Assembly (NCBI RefSeq): GCF_900110645.1
Contig: NZ_FOFB01000025.1
Location: 26,359-90,358 of the forward strand
DNA from: Neolewinella agarilytica
GTDB lineage: Bacteria; Bacteroidota; Bacteroidia; Chitinophagales; Saprospiraceae
Length of the DNA: 64,000 nucleotides
Reading direction: 5' to 3'
Shown one piece after another: positions 26,071-34,552 of this stretch. Numbering within the stretch: the first letter of the stretch is position 1; each line of letters starts with the position of its first letter. The notes under the pieces were generated by a model, which searched no databases, had not been told where the DNA came from, and was given only the letters and a program-made list of their open reading frames with translations. The translations under genes and the position numbers were made by a program.

Positions 26071-26955
26071 CTATCCCCGCCCCTTCCGTCGCCACCGCCG
26101 AAAGCCCCAAAACGCTACTCCACCAATCAGTAACAAAGGCCAGATGGCAACAAGGCCCAGCACCAACTCCTGGATCATTTCCCAGCCGAAGGCCAGGCTC
26201 GACAACAACTTATTACCGAAACTACGCCGGTAGCTATCTCCCGTGTCCCGGTACTCCTGTGTCTCGTAAAGTTCCAGGGTCAGCGTCGAAAGGCTAACCT
26301 GATCGCGGAGATAGCGCAGCTGCCCTTCTTTTGATTCGATCTCTTCGGTAATGACGCGGATTTTGTCTTCCGCATTAAGAATATCCTCCACTTTCTGGGC
26401 GCGGTTACGCAGAACATCGATGTAACGATCCCGAACGTCGCGTTTGGTTTGCAGGCGAGATTCAAGGTCAAGCCACTGGGCGGTTACGTCGCGGCTGTCC
26501 AGGTTTTGATAGTCGATGTCCTGAGCAATCAGGGGCAAAAGCTCCAGCGTGCTGCTAAGGTGATCTGCCGGCAGACGAATCTCCATGGTCACCGTATGCT
26601 CGTAGGAAGAGTTCCGGCGGTGCTGACTGGCCAGATAGCCCCCCGCTTCAGCTACCGTGCGGCTTACGATGGCCAGCGCCGTATCCAGCTGTTCCACACG
26701 GGCGCGGGCGCTGGCGGTGTAGATGATTTTGGGAGCAGTCGAGGCCTTTTCCGGGGAAACGTCAGGTGAAGATTCCACCGTCAGGTTACTTACCATTCCA
26801 TCGCTATCATCTCCATCAAATTGCATCTCCTCCATGATCGTGGGTGACTCCATCGCCATCCCGGCGTCTCTGGCCATTTCGGAGGATGTGGCGCTGTCGC
26901 AGGTGCAGAGAAGGGTTAAGAGCGCAAGGAGCGTAAAACATCGGATTAATCTCAT
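26071..26955 (-). CDS. DUF4349 lipoprotein with C-terminal transmembrane helix
   Basis: The start at 26955 gives a lipoprotein signal (MRLIRCFTLLALLTLLCTC, modified cysteine near residue 19); an upstream in-frame ATG would add 17 non-signal residues. DUF4349 follows: IIYTASARARVEQLDTALAIV, LASQHRRNSSYEHTVTMEIRLPA and a coiled coil (QKVEDILNAEDKIRVITEEIESKEGQL). One transmembrane helix (VLGLVAIWPLLLIGGVAFWGF) and a basic tail (RRWRRKGRG) close the protein. It is an envelope protein of unknown function. The lipobox codons contain a copy of the dispersed CGCAGGTGC word. Confidence 0.87.
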   Translation of the reverse strand: MRLIRCFTLLALLTLLCTCDSATSSEMARDAGMAMESPTIMEEMQFDGDDSDGMVSNLTVESSPDVSPEKASTAPKIIYTASARARVEQLDTALAIVSRTVAEAGGYLASQHRRNSSYEHTVTMEIRLPADHLSSTLELLPLIAQDIDYQNLDSRDVTAQWLDLESRLQTKRDVRDRYIDVLRNRAQKVEDILNAEDKIRVITEEIESKEGQLRYLRDQVSLSTLTLELYETQEYRDTGDSYRRSFGNKLLSSLAFGWEMIQELVLGLVAIWPLLLIGGVAFWGFRRWRRKGRG

Positions 26956-27108
26956 CAGTATTGATTTTAGCTTAAGATGCGGGTTTTCACAGGAATGCAT
27001 GAACAAAGTGCCTTATTCACAGCCTGTTGACAATTCCTTCCGGTACTATTAACAGGGAACAAAAGGTTCTCCGGCCCGTTAGAAGCGGGCGAGTGCAAAA
27101 CAAACTAT

Positions 27109-27978
27109 ATGAAACTATTTTACCCCCTCTTCTTCCTTGTGGCGTTTACCACAAGCAGTCTCTTCGCTCAGTACACGGACACTACCCGGACGACAGACTT
27201 CGACATTCACGATCAATACGCCGTCAACCCCTGGGTGAGTGTGCCCGTCATTGCGCTCGGGGCGTGGGGTAGCCAGACCCGCCTGAAAAAGTTACAGGAT
27301 AAGCCCGGGCTTACTCCCCTGGAGATCGCCAACCGCAATCCGGACGATGTCCCCGGCATCGACCGCATCGCCCTGCGGCAGGATTTTGACAAGCATAAGC
27401 AGGCCATCATCAACTCCGACAATCTCTTTGGCTTTGGGCAATTCGCCCCTTTCTCCCTCTTCATTTGGAAGAAGTACCGTAAGAACTGGCTAGACATCAG
27501 CCTGATGTATTTCGAAGCACAGGTAACCCAGGGGCTTTTCTACGGCTTCGCTCCCTTTGGCCCTACGAGTATTGATCGGTATCGCCCCAGGGTATACTAC
27601 GATGAGGCGGAGCTTGAGTCCCGCACTGACGGTAACCAGCGCAACAGTGTTTTTAGCGGCCACGTGAGCACGATGTCTACCGGCTTTTACTTTACGGCCA
27701 AGATGATCGACGATCACAACCCGCAGTTCACTGGTGGCCAGCGCGTACTGTTATACACCGGTGCTTCGATCCCTTCACTTGTTGGTGGCTGGATGCGCGT
27801 TCGCGGCCTGAAGCACTACCCTACTGACGTGGCCATCGGCCTCGGTGTCGGGGCCATCAGCGGCATCCTTGTGCCGGAGCTCCACCGCTGGTGGGAGCGC
27901 CGCCACAAGAGCAAGATGATGCTTCGGCCGGTCTACGGCAACGGAGCAGCGGGAGCCGGATTTTCCCTGATTTTTTAG
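27109..27978 (+). CDS. PAP2 family phosphatase, copy 1 (exported)
   Basis: A 289-residue protein with a signal peptide (MKLFYPLFFLVAFTTSSLFAQ). The PAP2 catalytic elements are visible: motif 1 region DRYRPRVYY, motif 2 NSVFSGHVST (SGH) and motif 3 RVRGLKHYPTDVAIG (R...H...D). It should remove phosphate from a lipid or other phosphoester at the periplasmic side. Copy 2 lies 308 bases downstream and is clearly a paralogue (shared VNPWVS, DDVPG(I/F)DR, KNWLDI/KDWLDI), so the pair arose by tandem duplication. Confidence 0.88.
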   Translation: MKLFYPLFFLVAFTTSSLFAQYTDTTRTTDFDIHDQYAVNPWVSVPVIALGAWGSQTRLKKLQDKPGLTPLEIANRNPDDVPGIDRIALRQDFDKHKQAIINSDNLFGFGQFAPFSLFIWKKYRKNWLDISLMYFEAQVTQGLFYGFAPFGPTSIDRYRPRVYYDEAELESRTDGNQRNSVFSGHVSTMSTGFYFTAKMIDDHNPQFTGGQRVLLYTGASIPSLVGGWMRVRGLKHYPTDVAIGLGVGAISGILVPELHRWWERRHKSKMMLRPVYGNGAAGAGFSLIF

Positions 27979-28286
27979 CCCGGCCATCACATGTACTCCT
28001 GTGCGTGTTCAGACTCGCCGGACGCTGAAAGGAACTCTGTAATTTCGCCTCCGGCTCCATGGTTGAGCGCCTTCGGGACCCTGAAAAGGACAGTCCAGGA
28101 CTTCGAAGCGTACCTTTTCCGGAGCGGAGCGAGGGGTAAAATGTTCCTTTCCCTTTGGGGCTGCTGCGCGGTTAGGGTCCGGTAGCGAGTATGCGTTAGC
28201 CCTTTACAACCTCCCTTTGCACCTGCGGTAGCGCCCTACGAACCATCTCATCTTGGGTTACGTTGGGTAGACAACACAGCTACAAG
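27979..28286. other. Intergenic region with one GCACCTGCG element
   Basis: No gene is seen in the 308 bases between the two PAP2 genes. TTGCACCTGCGGTAGCGCC (about 28217-28236) is a copy of the dispersed element, single and in plus orientation, 50 bases before the next start codon. Confidence 0.6.
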
Positions 28287-29150
28287 ATGAAAGTATTTCC
28301 CTTCGCAGTACTCGCAGCCCTGCTCCCCATTAGTCTATTTGCGCAGAAGACCGACGAAGACACTTATGACCCCAAGACCGAAAAAGTCTACCGCGTTAAC
28401 CCCTGGGTTAGTGGAGGGGTCGGCGTCGGAGGCATGCTCATTTCTACTATTGGCATCGACCGGTTACGGGAAAAAGAAGGCTTTACACTCGACGAATTAA
28501 ACGCCCTTAACCGGGACGACGTTCCGGGCTTTGATCGCTACGGCCTTAGCCGTGACCCCGAAAAGCGGGAAGCCTCCGAGGAAGTAAGCGATTATATCTT
28601 CAATGCCTCCATCCTTCTTCCGCTGACGCTATTCACGCATAAAAAGTTCCGGAAAGACTGGTTGGATATCACAACGCTGTATATCGAAGCCCATGCGCTT
28701 TCGGGGAATACCTACGCCTGGACTCCTCTTGGGCCAACCTTCAATGACCGGATCCGGCCAGTGGCTTACTACCCTGAGGTGGACTTCGGGCTAAGGAGCC
28801 AGGGAAATAGCCGGAACAGCTTTTTCAGTGGCCACGTGAGCACGACGGCCGTGGGTACTTTCTTCTTCGCCAAAGTTCTGTCTGACTATAACCCGCAGTG
28901 GACGGGCGGCCAACGGGCGCTGGCCTTCGGCCTGGCCAGCATCCCCCCTATCTTCGCTGGCGTACAGCGGGTACGAGCCCTGAAGCACTTTCCCTCTGAC
29001 TCCGTAGCTGGCCTGGCCGTCGGTGCTTTCTTCGGTATCATGACCCCGCAAATACATAAAAACTGGCAGCGAAAGCACCGGACCAGACTATCCGTAGGCG
29101 GTAGCTACGGAGATGGTGCGGGGAGTGGCGGATTGGTACTGACATTTTGA
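28287..29150 (+). CDS. PAP2 family phosphatase, copy 2 (exported)
   Basis: A 287-residue paralogue of the preceding gene. The start at 28287 gives a clean signal peptide (MKVFPFAVLAALLPISLFAQ); eight upstream in-frame residues are ignored. Catalytic elements are NDRIRPVAYY (motif 1), NSFFSGHVSTT (motif 2) and RVRALKHFPSDSVAG (motif 3). Both copies end in a Gly-rich strand plus aromatic residue (GSGGLVLTF here, GAGFSLIF in copy 1), which resembles an outer-membrane strand terminus, so outer-membrane association is possible. The substrate is unknown. NagB-PIG-L starts 52 bases later on the same strand. Confidence 0.87.
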   Translation: MKVFPFAVLAALLPISLFAQKTDEDTYDPKTEKVYRVNPWVSGGVGVGGMLISTIGIDRLREKEGFTLDELNALNRDDVPGFDRYGLSRDPEKREASEEVSDYIFNASILLPLTLFTHKKFRKDWLDITTLYIEAHALSGNTYAWTPLGPTFNDRIRPVAYYPEVDFGLRSQGNSRNSFFSGHVSTTAVGTFFFAKVLSDYNPQWTGGQRALAFGLASIPPIFAGVQRVRALKHFPSDSVAGLAVGAFFGIMTPQIHKNWQRKHRTRLSVGGSYGDGAGSGGLVLTF

Positions 29151-29202
29151 AGATTGCAGGATTTTACTAACTTGACTCGCTAACTGTTGATTTTACTGAC
29201 TT

Positions 29203-31155
29203 ATGATCGATCTGCTTAGCATTCACAACTCTCCCGACGCCGATATTTCCTACCGTCACGTTGGCAGCACGGACCTCACCCGCTACGAAAAGATGCACGT
29301 AGAGGTGTTTTCCGAAAGCGACAATGCCTCCATTGCCGTAGCCCGCGAAATTGCGGACCTGATCCGGGCACGCGCTTACCAGAAAAAACAGTGCGTACTC
29401 GGGCTGGCGACCGGTTCCTCCCCCATCGGAGTCTACAAAGAGCTCGTTCGGCTACACGAAAAAGAAAACCTGAGCTTCCGCAACGTCGTCACTTTCAACC
29501 TGGATGAATATTACCCCATGGAGCGGAGCGACATCCAGTCCTACTGGCACTTCATGCAGGAGAACCTATTCAAACACGTAGACATCACGCCGGAGAACAT
29601 CCATATCCCCGACGGCATGATTGAGCTGGCGGATGTTTACAGCCACTGTATGCAGTACGAAAAAATGATCGATGATCATGGCGGACTCGATTTCCAGCTG
29701 CTTGGCATTGGCAGAACCGGCCACGTAGGGTTTAATGAGCCAGGCTCCAACTCCCGCAGCCTCACCCGGCTCATTACCCTCGATCATCTTACGCGGGTAG
29801 ACGCCGCCCCTGCCTTCCAGGGTATGAACAACGTGCCGACGCGAGCCATCACGATGGGCATCAACACCATTCGGAAGGCTAAGCGGGTGGTACTGGTGGC
29901 CTGGGGCCACAAAAAGGCGGAGATCGTTCAGACGGCCGTCGAAGGCGAGCGCACCTCCGTCGTTCCGGCCTCTTTCCTGCAGGACCACGACAACCTCACC
30001 GTCCTGCTCGATCAGGAAGCCTGTTCTGAACTGCGGCGCTTTAAGACGCCCTGGTTGGTTGGGCCCGTCAACTGGGACGAAGACCTGAAGCGTAAAGCCA
30101 TCGTCTGGCTCAGCAGCTACGTAGAAAAGCCCATCCTTAAGCTTACCGAACGGGACTATAACAACCACGGCATGTCTGACTTGCTCGCCCGGGAAGGTTC
30201 CGCCTACGAGCTCAATATTCAGATGTACAACGCCCTGCAGCACACCATCACCGGGTGGCCGGGAGGCAAAGAAAAAACGGAAGGACAGAACCGGCCGGAG
30301 CGCCCGCAGCCGAAGCATAAACGGGTTATTCTCTTCAGCCCGCACCCGGATGATGACGTGATCAGTATGGGCGGCACTTTTCTGCGGCTTGTAGACCAGG
30401 GGCACGAAGTACACGTTGCCTACCAAACCAGCGGGAACATTGCGGTGTCTGATGCCGACGCTTTGCGCTTCGCTGAGTTCAGCCAGCAACTCAACCAACA
30501 TGCTAAGGTTGAAAACCCGAAACTGGACCAGGTCATCAAACGGCTGCGCAAACAAAAGCGATCAGAGAAACCCCACAAGGAAGTACTCAACATCAAGGGG
30601 CTCATCCGCCGGGGCGAAGCCCGGGCCGGCGCGCGTTTCTGCGGCCTGCCGGATGATCAGATCCACCACCTGGATCTGCCTTTTTACGAGACCGGCGACA
30701 ACCAGAAAAACCCTCCCGGCGAAGCCGACTACGAAAAAACCATTGAGCTGATCAAAAAGGTCCGCCCTCACCAGATTTACGCCGCCGGTGACCTGGCGGA
30801 CCCGCACGGTACACACCGGGTTTGCCTTGACATCGTCTTCGAATCTCTGAAGCGATTGAAGGGAGACAAAGCCATCAAAGACACCTGGCTCTGGCTCTAC
30901 CGGGGCGCCTGGCAGGAATGGCCCATCCATGAAATTGAGATGGCCGTACCGCTTAGCCCTCAGGAAGTAGACAAAAAAAGACAAGCCATTTTCTTCCACC
31001 AGAGCCAAAAAGATGGTGTCATGTTTCAGGGAGAGGACGACCGGGAGTTCTGGCAGCGCGCGGAGCAGCGCAACCGGGAGACGGCCAGACGGTACAACCA
31101 GTTGGGTCTGACAGAGTACGAAGCAATGGAAGCCTTCAGGCGCTGGCGGTTTTAG
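29203..31155 (+). CDS. nagB: Glucosamine-6-phosphate deaminase fused to a PIG-L deacetylase domain
   Basis: A 650-residue two-domain enzyme. Residues about 30-300 are NagB: VLGLATGSSPIGVYKEL (phosphate loop), FNLDEYYPM (catalytic Asp) and GIGRTGHVGFNEPGS. In E. coli NagB the last motif is GxGxDGH; here the Asp of the catalytic triad is Thr while His and Glu remain. Residues about 365-640 are a PIG-L/LmbE deacetylase with the metal motif FSPHPDDDVISMGG and a second site DPHGTHR. The fusion could both deacetylate an N-acetyl amino sugar and deaminate glucosamine-6-phosphate to fructose-6-phosphate. The full-length fusion is usual for Bacteroidota. Confidence 0.92.
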   Translation: MIDLLSIHNSPDADISYRHVGSTDLTRYEKMHVEVFSESDNASIAVAREIADLIRARAYQKKQCVLGLATGSSPIGVYKELVRLHEKENLSFRNVVTFNLDEYYPMERSDIQSYWHFMQENLFKHVDITPENIHIPDGMIELADVYSHCMQYEKMIDDHGGLDFQLLGIGRTGHVGFNEPGSNSRSLTRLITLDHLTRVDAAPAFQGMNNVPTRAITMGINTIRKAKRVVLVAWGHKKAEIVQTAVEGERTSVVPASFLQDHDNLTVLLDQEACSELRRFKTPWLVGPVNWDEDLKRKAIVWLSSYVEKPILKLTERDYNNHGMSDLLAREGSAYELNIQMYNALQHTITGWPGGKEKTEGQNRPERPQPKHKRVILFSPHPDDDVISMGGTFLRLVDQGHEVHVAYQTSGNIAVSDADALRFAEFSQQLNQHAKVENPKLDQVIKRLRKQKRSEKPHKEVLNIKGLIRRGEARAGARFCGLPDDQIHHLDLPFYETGDNQKNPPGEADYEKTIELIKKVRPHQIYAAGDLADPHGTHRVCLDIVFESLKRLKGDKAIKDTWLWLYRGAWQEWPIHEIEMAVPLSPQEVDKKRQAIFFHQSQKDGVMFQGEDDREFWQRAEQRNRETARRYNQLGLTEYEAMEAFRRWRF

Positions 31156-31270
31156 GGAATAGAGAACATCCACGGGGTGTACGAACTGACGAAAGCGCTC
31201 TCCTGGCACCTTAGGAATCAGGGATAGGTCCTGAAATAATATCCGGGGAGAACAATCGGCCACGACTGAA

Positions 31271-31296
31271 GTATAGCTCCATCCGGGCGGCTATAC
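31271..31296. repeat. Inverted repeat GTATAGC...GCTATAC
   Basis: A perfect 7-bp stem (31271-31277 / 31290-31296) with a 12-base loop lies between nagB and the small Cys-rich gene. No T-run follows, so it may be an operator or a leader hairpin. Confidence 0.4.
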
Positions 31297-31401
31297 CCAG
31301 ACCACTTTGACTTAGGTGTAATGTTAATTATGGGATGATTTAGTTATACGAACCAACTATCTTTCCCATAAGAAAGTCGTTATGTAAAAAAGACAAGCAT
31401 A

Positions 31402-31722
31402 ATGACATCAGCCGCTCTCGATTTGCCTCAGTCCTGTCTTCAGCAAGCCCGTGCCTGCCTGGGTGTTTGTCGCCACTGTTTTGACAGCACGAGCCCTACT
31501 CAGTCCTGTCATACAAGCCTCTCCGATGTCATCGTATCATTGGAAGTTACCATTCTGCTATTGGGGACTAAAAACGAATTGGCTCACAATCACCTGGGCC
31601 ACTGCGTGGAAGTCTGCGCCAGTTGCGCAGCGGAATGGGGAAAGAGTGGATGCCCCCGCTGCCAGCAGAGTGCCAGTGCTTGCCAGTCTTTTGTTGCTTT
31701 TTGGCGGGGGAATCGACATTAG
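31402..31722 (+). CDS. Cysteine-rich four-helix-bundle protein (DUF326 / copper-storage-like)
   Basis: A 106-residue protein with 11 cysteines arranged on predicted helices: CLQQARACLGVCRHC, then HLGHCVEVCASCAAEWGKSGC, then PRCQQSASAC. The spacing (Cys every 3-4 residues on helix faces) resembles DUF326 and the Csp copper-storage proteins, whose bundle core is lined with cysteines binding Cu(I). No signal peptide is visible, as in cytosolic Csp3-type members. A near-consensus -7 box (TATCTTTC) lies 50 bases upstream. The gene lies between nagB and uxaC with no overlap. The assignment rests on the cysteine pattern alone, so it is moderate. Confidence 0.6.
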   Translation: MTSAALDLPQSCLQQARACLGVCRHCFDSTSPTQSCHTSLSDVIVSLEVTILLLGTKNELAHNHLGHCVEVCASCAAEWGKSGCPRCQQSASACQSFVAFWRGNRH

Positions 31723-31741
31723 CAGTCAGCTAAAGTCACTA

Positions 31742-33145
31742 CTACTCTACCCCAAAGTATGCCGCAGCATTCCCATAACAAACGTTGCCAACCAATTCGC
31801 TCAACATCGCCTTATCCCCGGGAATACGGCCTTTGGCGGCGTCGTTGCCCAGGAGATTACAGAGCAGGCGGCGAAAGTATTCGTGGCGGGGGTAGCTGAG
31901 GTAGCTGCGCGAGTCCGTCAGCATACCGATGAAAGTAGACAGGAGGCCCATGTTGGAGAGCGTATTGATTTGCTCGGTCATTCCGTCCCACTGATCAAGG
32001 AACCACCAGGCGGATCCCCACTGTACCTTTCCGCGAATGCCGCCTCCGGCGAAGTTGCCGATCATGGTAGCGAAGACGGCGTTGTCCGCAGGGTTAAGGT
32101 TATAGAGAATGGTTTTGGGTAGTTCGCTGGTGTTATCCAGCGTATTGAGCAGACGGCTCAGACCGGCTGCTTGCGGGAAATCACCGATGGAGTCGAAGCC
32201 AGTATCGGGGCCGAGTTCCCGCAGACCGCGCTCGTTATTGTTGCGCAGAGCGCCGAGATGAAGCTGAAATACCCAGCCGCGTTTAGCGTACATCCGGGCC
32301 AGATCAACCAACAAGGTAAAGGTGAAAGTTTGGGCGCTCACCGCAGGTGCCAGGAAGGTTTCTGAAAGCAAGGTTTGCCCACACACCTCCGCCGCCAGCT
32401 CGGGGTCATAGGCCACATTGGGCACGAAGGAAAGTCCGTGGTCAGAAATGGTACAGCCCTGAGCCGCAAAATGATCAAGGCGCTTGCTTAGTGCCCTCAG
32501 TAAATCGTCGTAAGAAGCTATGCTGACGCCACTCACTTCGCTCAGCTTAGCGATGTACTTCCGCCAGTTTTCTGCGTCGATCAACAGCGCTTTATCCGGC
32601 CGCCAACCGGGGAGCATTCTCGTCTTACAGTCGGTCTTCGCCAGTGCAGCGTGGTGTTCAAGGCCATCCGTTGGGTCATCCGTGGTGCAGACCATGCGGA
32701 CGTTCTGCCCGGCCAGCAAACCCCAGGTCCCGCCGTTCTCGCTCCGCAGCTTTTCACCGGCTTTGTCGTAAACGTAGTCTGCGTTCTCCGCCGTGAGCAA
32801 GGCATCAATACCGAAGTAGCGCTTCAGCTCCAGATGGCTCCAGTGAAAGAGTGGATTTCGCAGCGTGTGGGGAACCGTTGTAGCGTAGGCTCTGAATTTA
32901 TCCCGGGGTTCAGCATCTCCGGTAATCAGTTTTTCTTCCACCCCGTGCATTCGCATGGCCCGCCATTTATAATGGTCTCCGGCCAACCAGGCGGCATGGA
33001 GGTTGGCGAAGTGGTGATCCGTCGCCAACTGCTCCGGAATCAAATGATTGTGGTAATCGATGATGGGCTGCTCCCGCGCAACATCGTGGTACAGCTCACG
33101 GGCGAGCGGGGTTTCGAGAAGCCAGTTTTCTTGGATGAAAGACAT
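31742..33145 (-). CDS. uxaC: Glucuronate isomerase UxaC
   Basis: A 467-residue cytoplasmic enzyme converting D-glucuronate to D-fructuronate (and galacturonate to tagaturonate). Family features are the N-terminal amidohydrolase-fold metal motif IDYHNHLIP, NPLFHWSHLELKRYFGI, VCTTDDPTDGLEHH and AWWFLDQWDGMTEQI near the end. Length matches E. coli UxaC (470). It is the last gene of the minus-strand hexuronate run, 111 bases after uxuA, and the spacer is filled with a 7-bp GGTAGAC-type array that forms its leader. Confidence 0.97.
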   Translation of the reverse strand: MSFIQENWLLETPLARELYHDVAREQPIIDYHNHLIPEQLATDHHFANLHAAWLAGDHYKWRAMRMHGVEEKLITGDAEPRDKFRAYATTVPHTLRNPLFHWSHLELKRYFGIDALLTAENADYVYDKAGEKLRSENGGTWGLLAGQNVRMVCTTDDPTDGLEHHAALAKTDCKTRMLPGWRPDKALLIDAENWRKYIAKLSEVSGVSIASYDDLLRALSKRLDHFAAQGCTISDHGLSFVPNVAYDPELAAEVCGQTLLSETFLAPAVSAQTFTFTLLVDLARMYAKRGWVFQLHLGALRNNNERGLRELGPDTGFDSIGDFPQAAGLSRLLNTLDNTSELPKTILYNLNPADNAVFATMIGNFAGGGIRGKVQWGSAWWFLDQWDGMTEQINTLSNMGLLSTFIGMLTDSRSYLSYPRHEYFRRLLCNLLGNDAAKGRIPGDKAMLSELVGNVCYGNAAAYFGVE

Positions 33146-33148
33146 GAG

Positions 33149-33256
33149 TAGATGGTGGTTTGGTAGACGGTAGATAGTAGTCGGTAGGCGGTAGGCGGTA
33201 GACGGTAGGCGGTAGATAGTAGACGGTAGAGGTCAGGGTATCTACCGTCTACCAAA
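33149..33256 (-). repeat. Heptamer array with inverted ends between uxuA and uxaC
   Basis: From about 33160 to 33231 the plus strand is a run of 7-base units GGTAGAC, GGTAGAT, AGTAGTC, GGTAGGC and similar. At the far end ATCTACCGTCTACCAAACTA (about 33240-33259) is the reverse complement, with one mismatch, of the array's beginning. In the sense of the minus-strand mRNA, the uxaC leader is therefore a C-rich CTACC array that can fold back on itself. Confidence 0.85.
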
Positions 33257-34387
33257 CTAACGCCTACCCAAAAGCCCCCGTCGCAGCCCTTCCAGTTCTG
33301 CCAGCCCCTTCATACGGCCATAGAGGCTGTAACCGGGGTTGGTGGGGCGCTTTCGGTCGTCGAGAAGCGTGAAGCCATGATCGGGGCGAAAGGGAATATC
33401 TTTATCGACCAGGGGAGCCATCACGGCGGCCATATCGACGTCGCCCTCCAGGTGGCCGCTTTCGGCGAAGGTGCCGTCGGGGGCCTTAACAACATTACGA
33501 AGGTGCAGGAAGTGAATACGGTCAGCAAACTCCCGGGCCATGGCGGGCAGGTCATTATCCGCCCGGGCCCCGAGGGAGCCGGTGCACAGGCAGAGCCCGT
33601 TAGCATTGGTATCGACCATGGCCAGCAGCTCCGCCAGATCATCCCGGTGAGAGACAATGCGTGGCAGCCCGACAACGGGCCACGGCGGATCATCGGGGTG
33701 AATGGTCAGCTTAACGCCTTCGGCCTCGGCAACGGGCACTACCGCTTCCAGGAAGCGGCGGAGGTTATCCTTAAAGTCCATCCGGCTGATACCCAGGTAT
33801 GGAGCTACTGCAGTTTTAAAAGTGTCAATCGTGAAGCTTTCCTCGGAGCCCGGAAGCCCTTTGAGCATCGTCTCCGTGACTTCCTCTTTATCCGCCTTGC
33901 TCATAGACTCCCAATGCACCTGCGCGCGCGCCAAAAGGTCTGCCGGATACTCTTTCTCTGCTCCTTCCCGCTGTAAAATGTAGAGGTCGAAGGCCGCCAG
34001 GTCGAGGCCGTAGAGCGCTACCGTTGTACCACCAGTGACGGGTACGGCCAGTCGCGTCCGCGTCCAATCCAGTACCGGCATAAAATTGTAGCAAACCGTC
34101 GTAACGCCCTCTGCTGCCAGATGGCGAATACAGGCTTTGTAGTTCTCCAGCAGGGCCTGGGCAGACGCTCCGTTCTGCTTAATCTGCTCGTGTACCGGCA
34201 CACTTTCCACCACCGACCAGGGAAGGCCATCCAGCTCTGTTATCCGCTGGCGAATTTCTGCACGACTCCATACTTCGCCATTAGGCACATGGTGCAAGGC
34301 CGTCACGACGCCCTTGGCGCCAGTTGCTTTTACTTCGTCAATATGGATGGGATCATTCGGGCCATACCAGCGCCAGGAGGAGTACAT
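33257..34387 (-). CDS. uxuA: Mannonate dehydratase UxuA
   Basis: A 376-residue TIM-barrel enzyme that dehydrates D-mannonate to 2-keto-3-deoxygluconate. Family marks are the start WRWYGPNDPIHIDEVKATGA, GVTTVCYNFMPVLDWTRT, KLTIHPDDPPWPVVGLPRIV (metal-site His/Asp), LCTGSLGARADNDLP and FRPDHG near the C-terminus. Length matches the family. It follows the Tat-type oxidoreductase gene by 165 bases and precedes uxaC. No uxuB (fructuronate reductase) is in the window, so that step is supplied elsewhere or by an oxidoreductase of another family. Confidence 0.96.
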   Translation of the reverse strand: MYSSWRWYGPNDPIHIDEVKATGAKGVVTALHHVPNGEVWSRAEIRQRITELDGLPWSVVESVPVHEQIKQNGASAQALLENYKACIRHLAAEGVTTVCYNFMPVLDWTRTRLAVPVTGGTTVALYGLDLAAFDLYILQREGAEKEYPADLLARAQVHWESMSKADKEEVTETMLKGLPGSEESFTIDTFKTAVAPYLGISRMDFKDNLRRFLEAVVPVAEAEGVKLTIHPDDPPWPVVGLPRIVSHRDDLAELLAMVDTNANGLCLCTGSLGARADNDLPAMAREFADRIHFLHLRNVVKAPDGTFAESGHLEGDVDMAAVMAPLVDKDIPFRPDHGFTLLDDRKRPTNPGYSLYGRMKGLAELEGLRRGLLGRR

Positions 34388-34552
34388 AGTCAGTGCGTTG
34401 AAACTTTGGAATTAAACCACAACGCACGTTAATGCGTCAGTTTAACACACAATATTACGATAAAATACGGAGACTGATTTCTTCCTACGATGCCAGAGGC
34501 GTCATCCCGTTCTAATACTTCCCTAATGCGGTAGCTCTTACAGACTACCGAA

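Noticed and set aside
31451..32122. 223-codon plus-strand frame over the Cys-rich gene and the uxaC end
   Set aside because: It overlaps uxaC coding sequence on the other strand and the Cys-rich frame; only the latter has a coherent pattern.
33149..33259. CRISPR-like short repeats
   Set aside because: The 7-base units are contiguous without spacers, so this is a tandem array.
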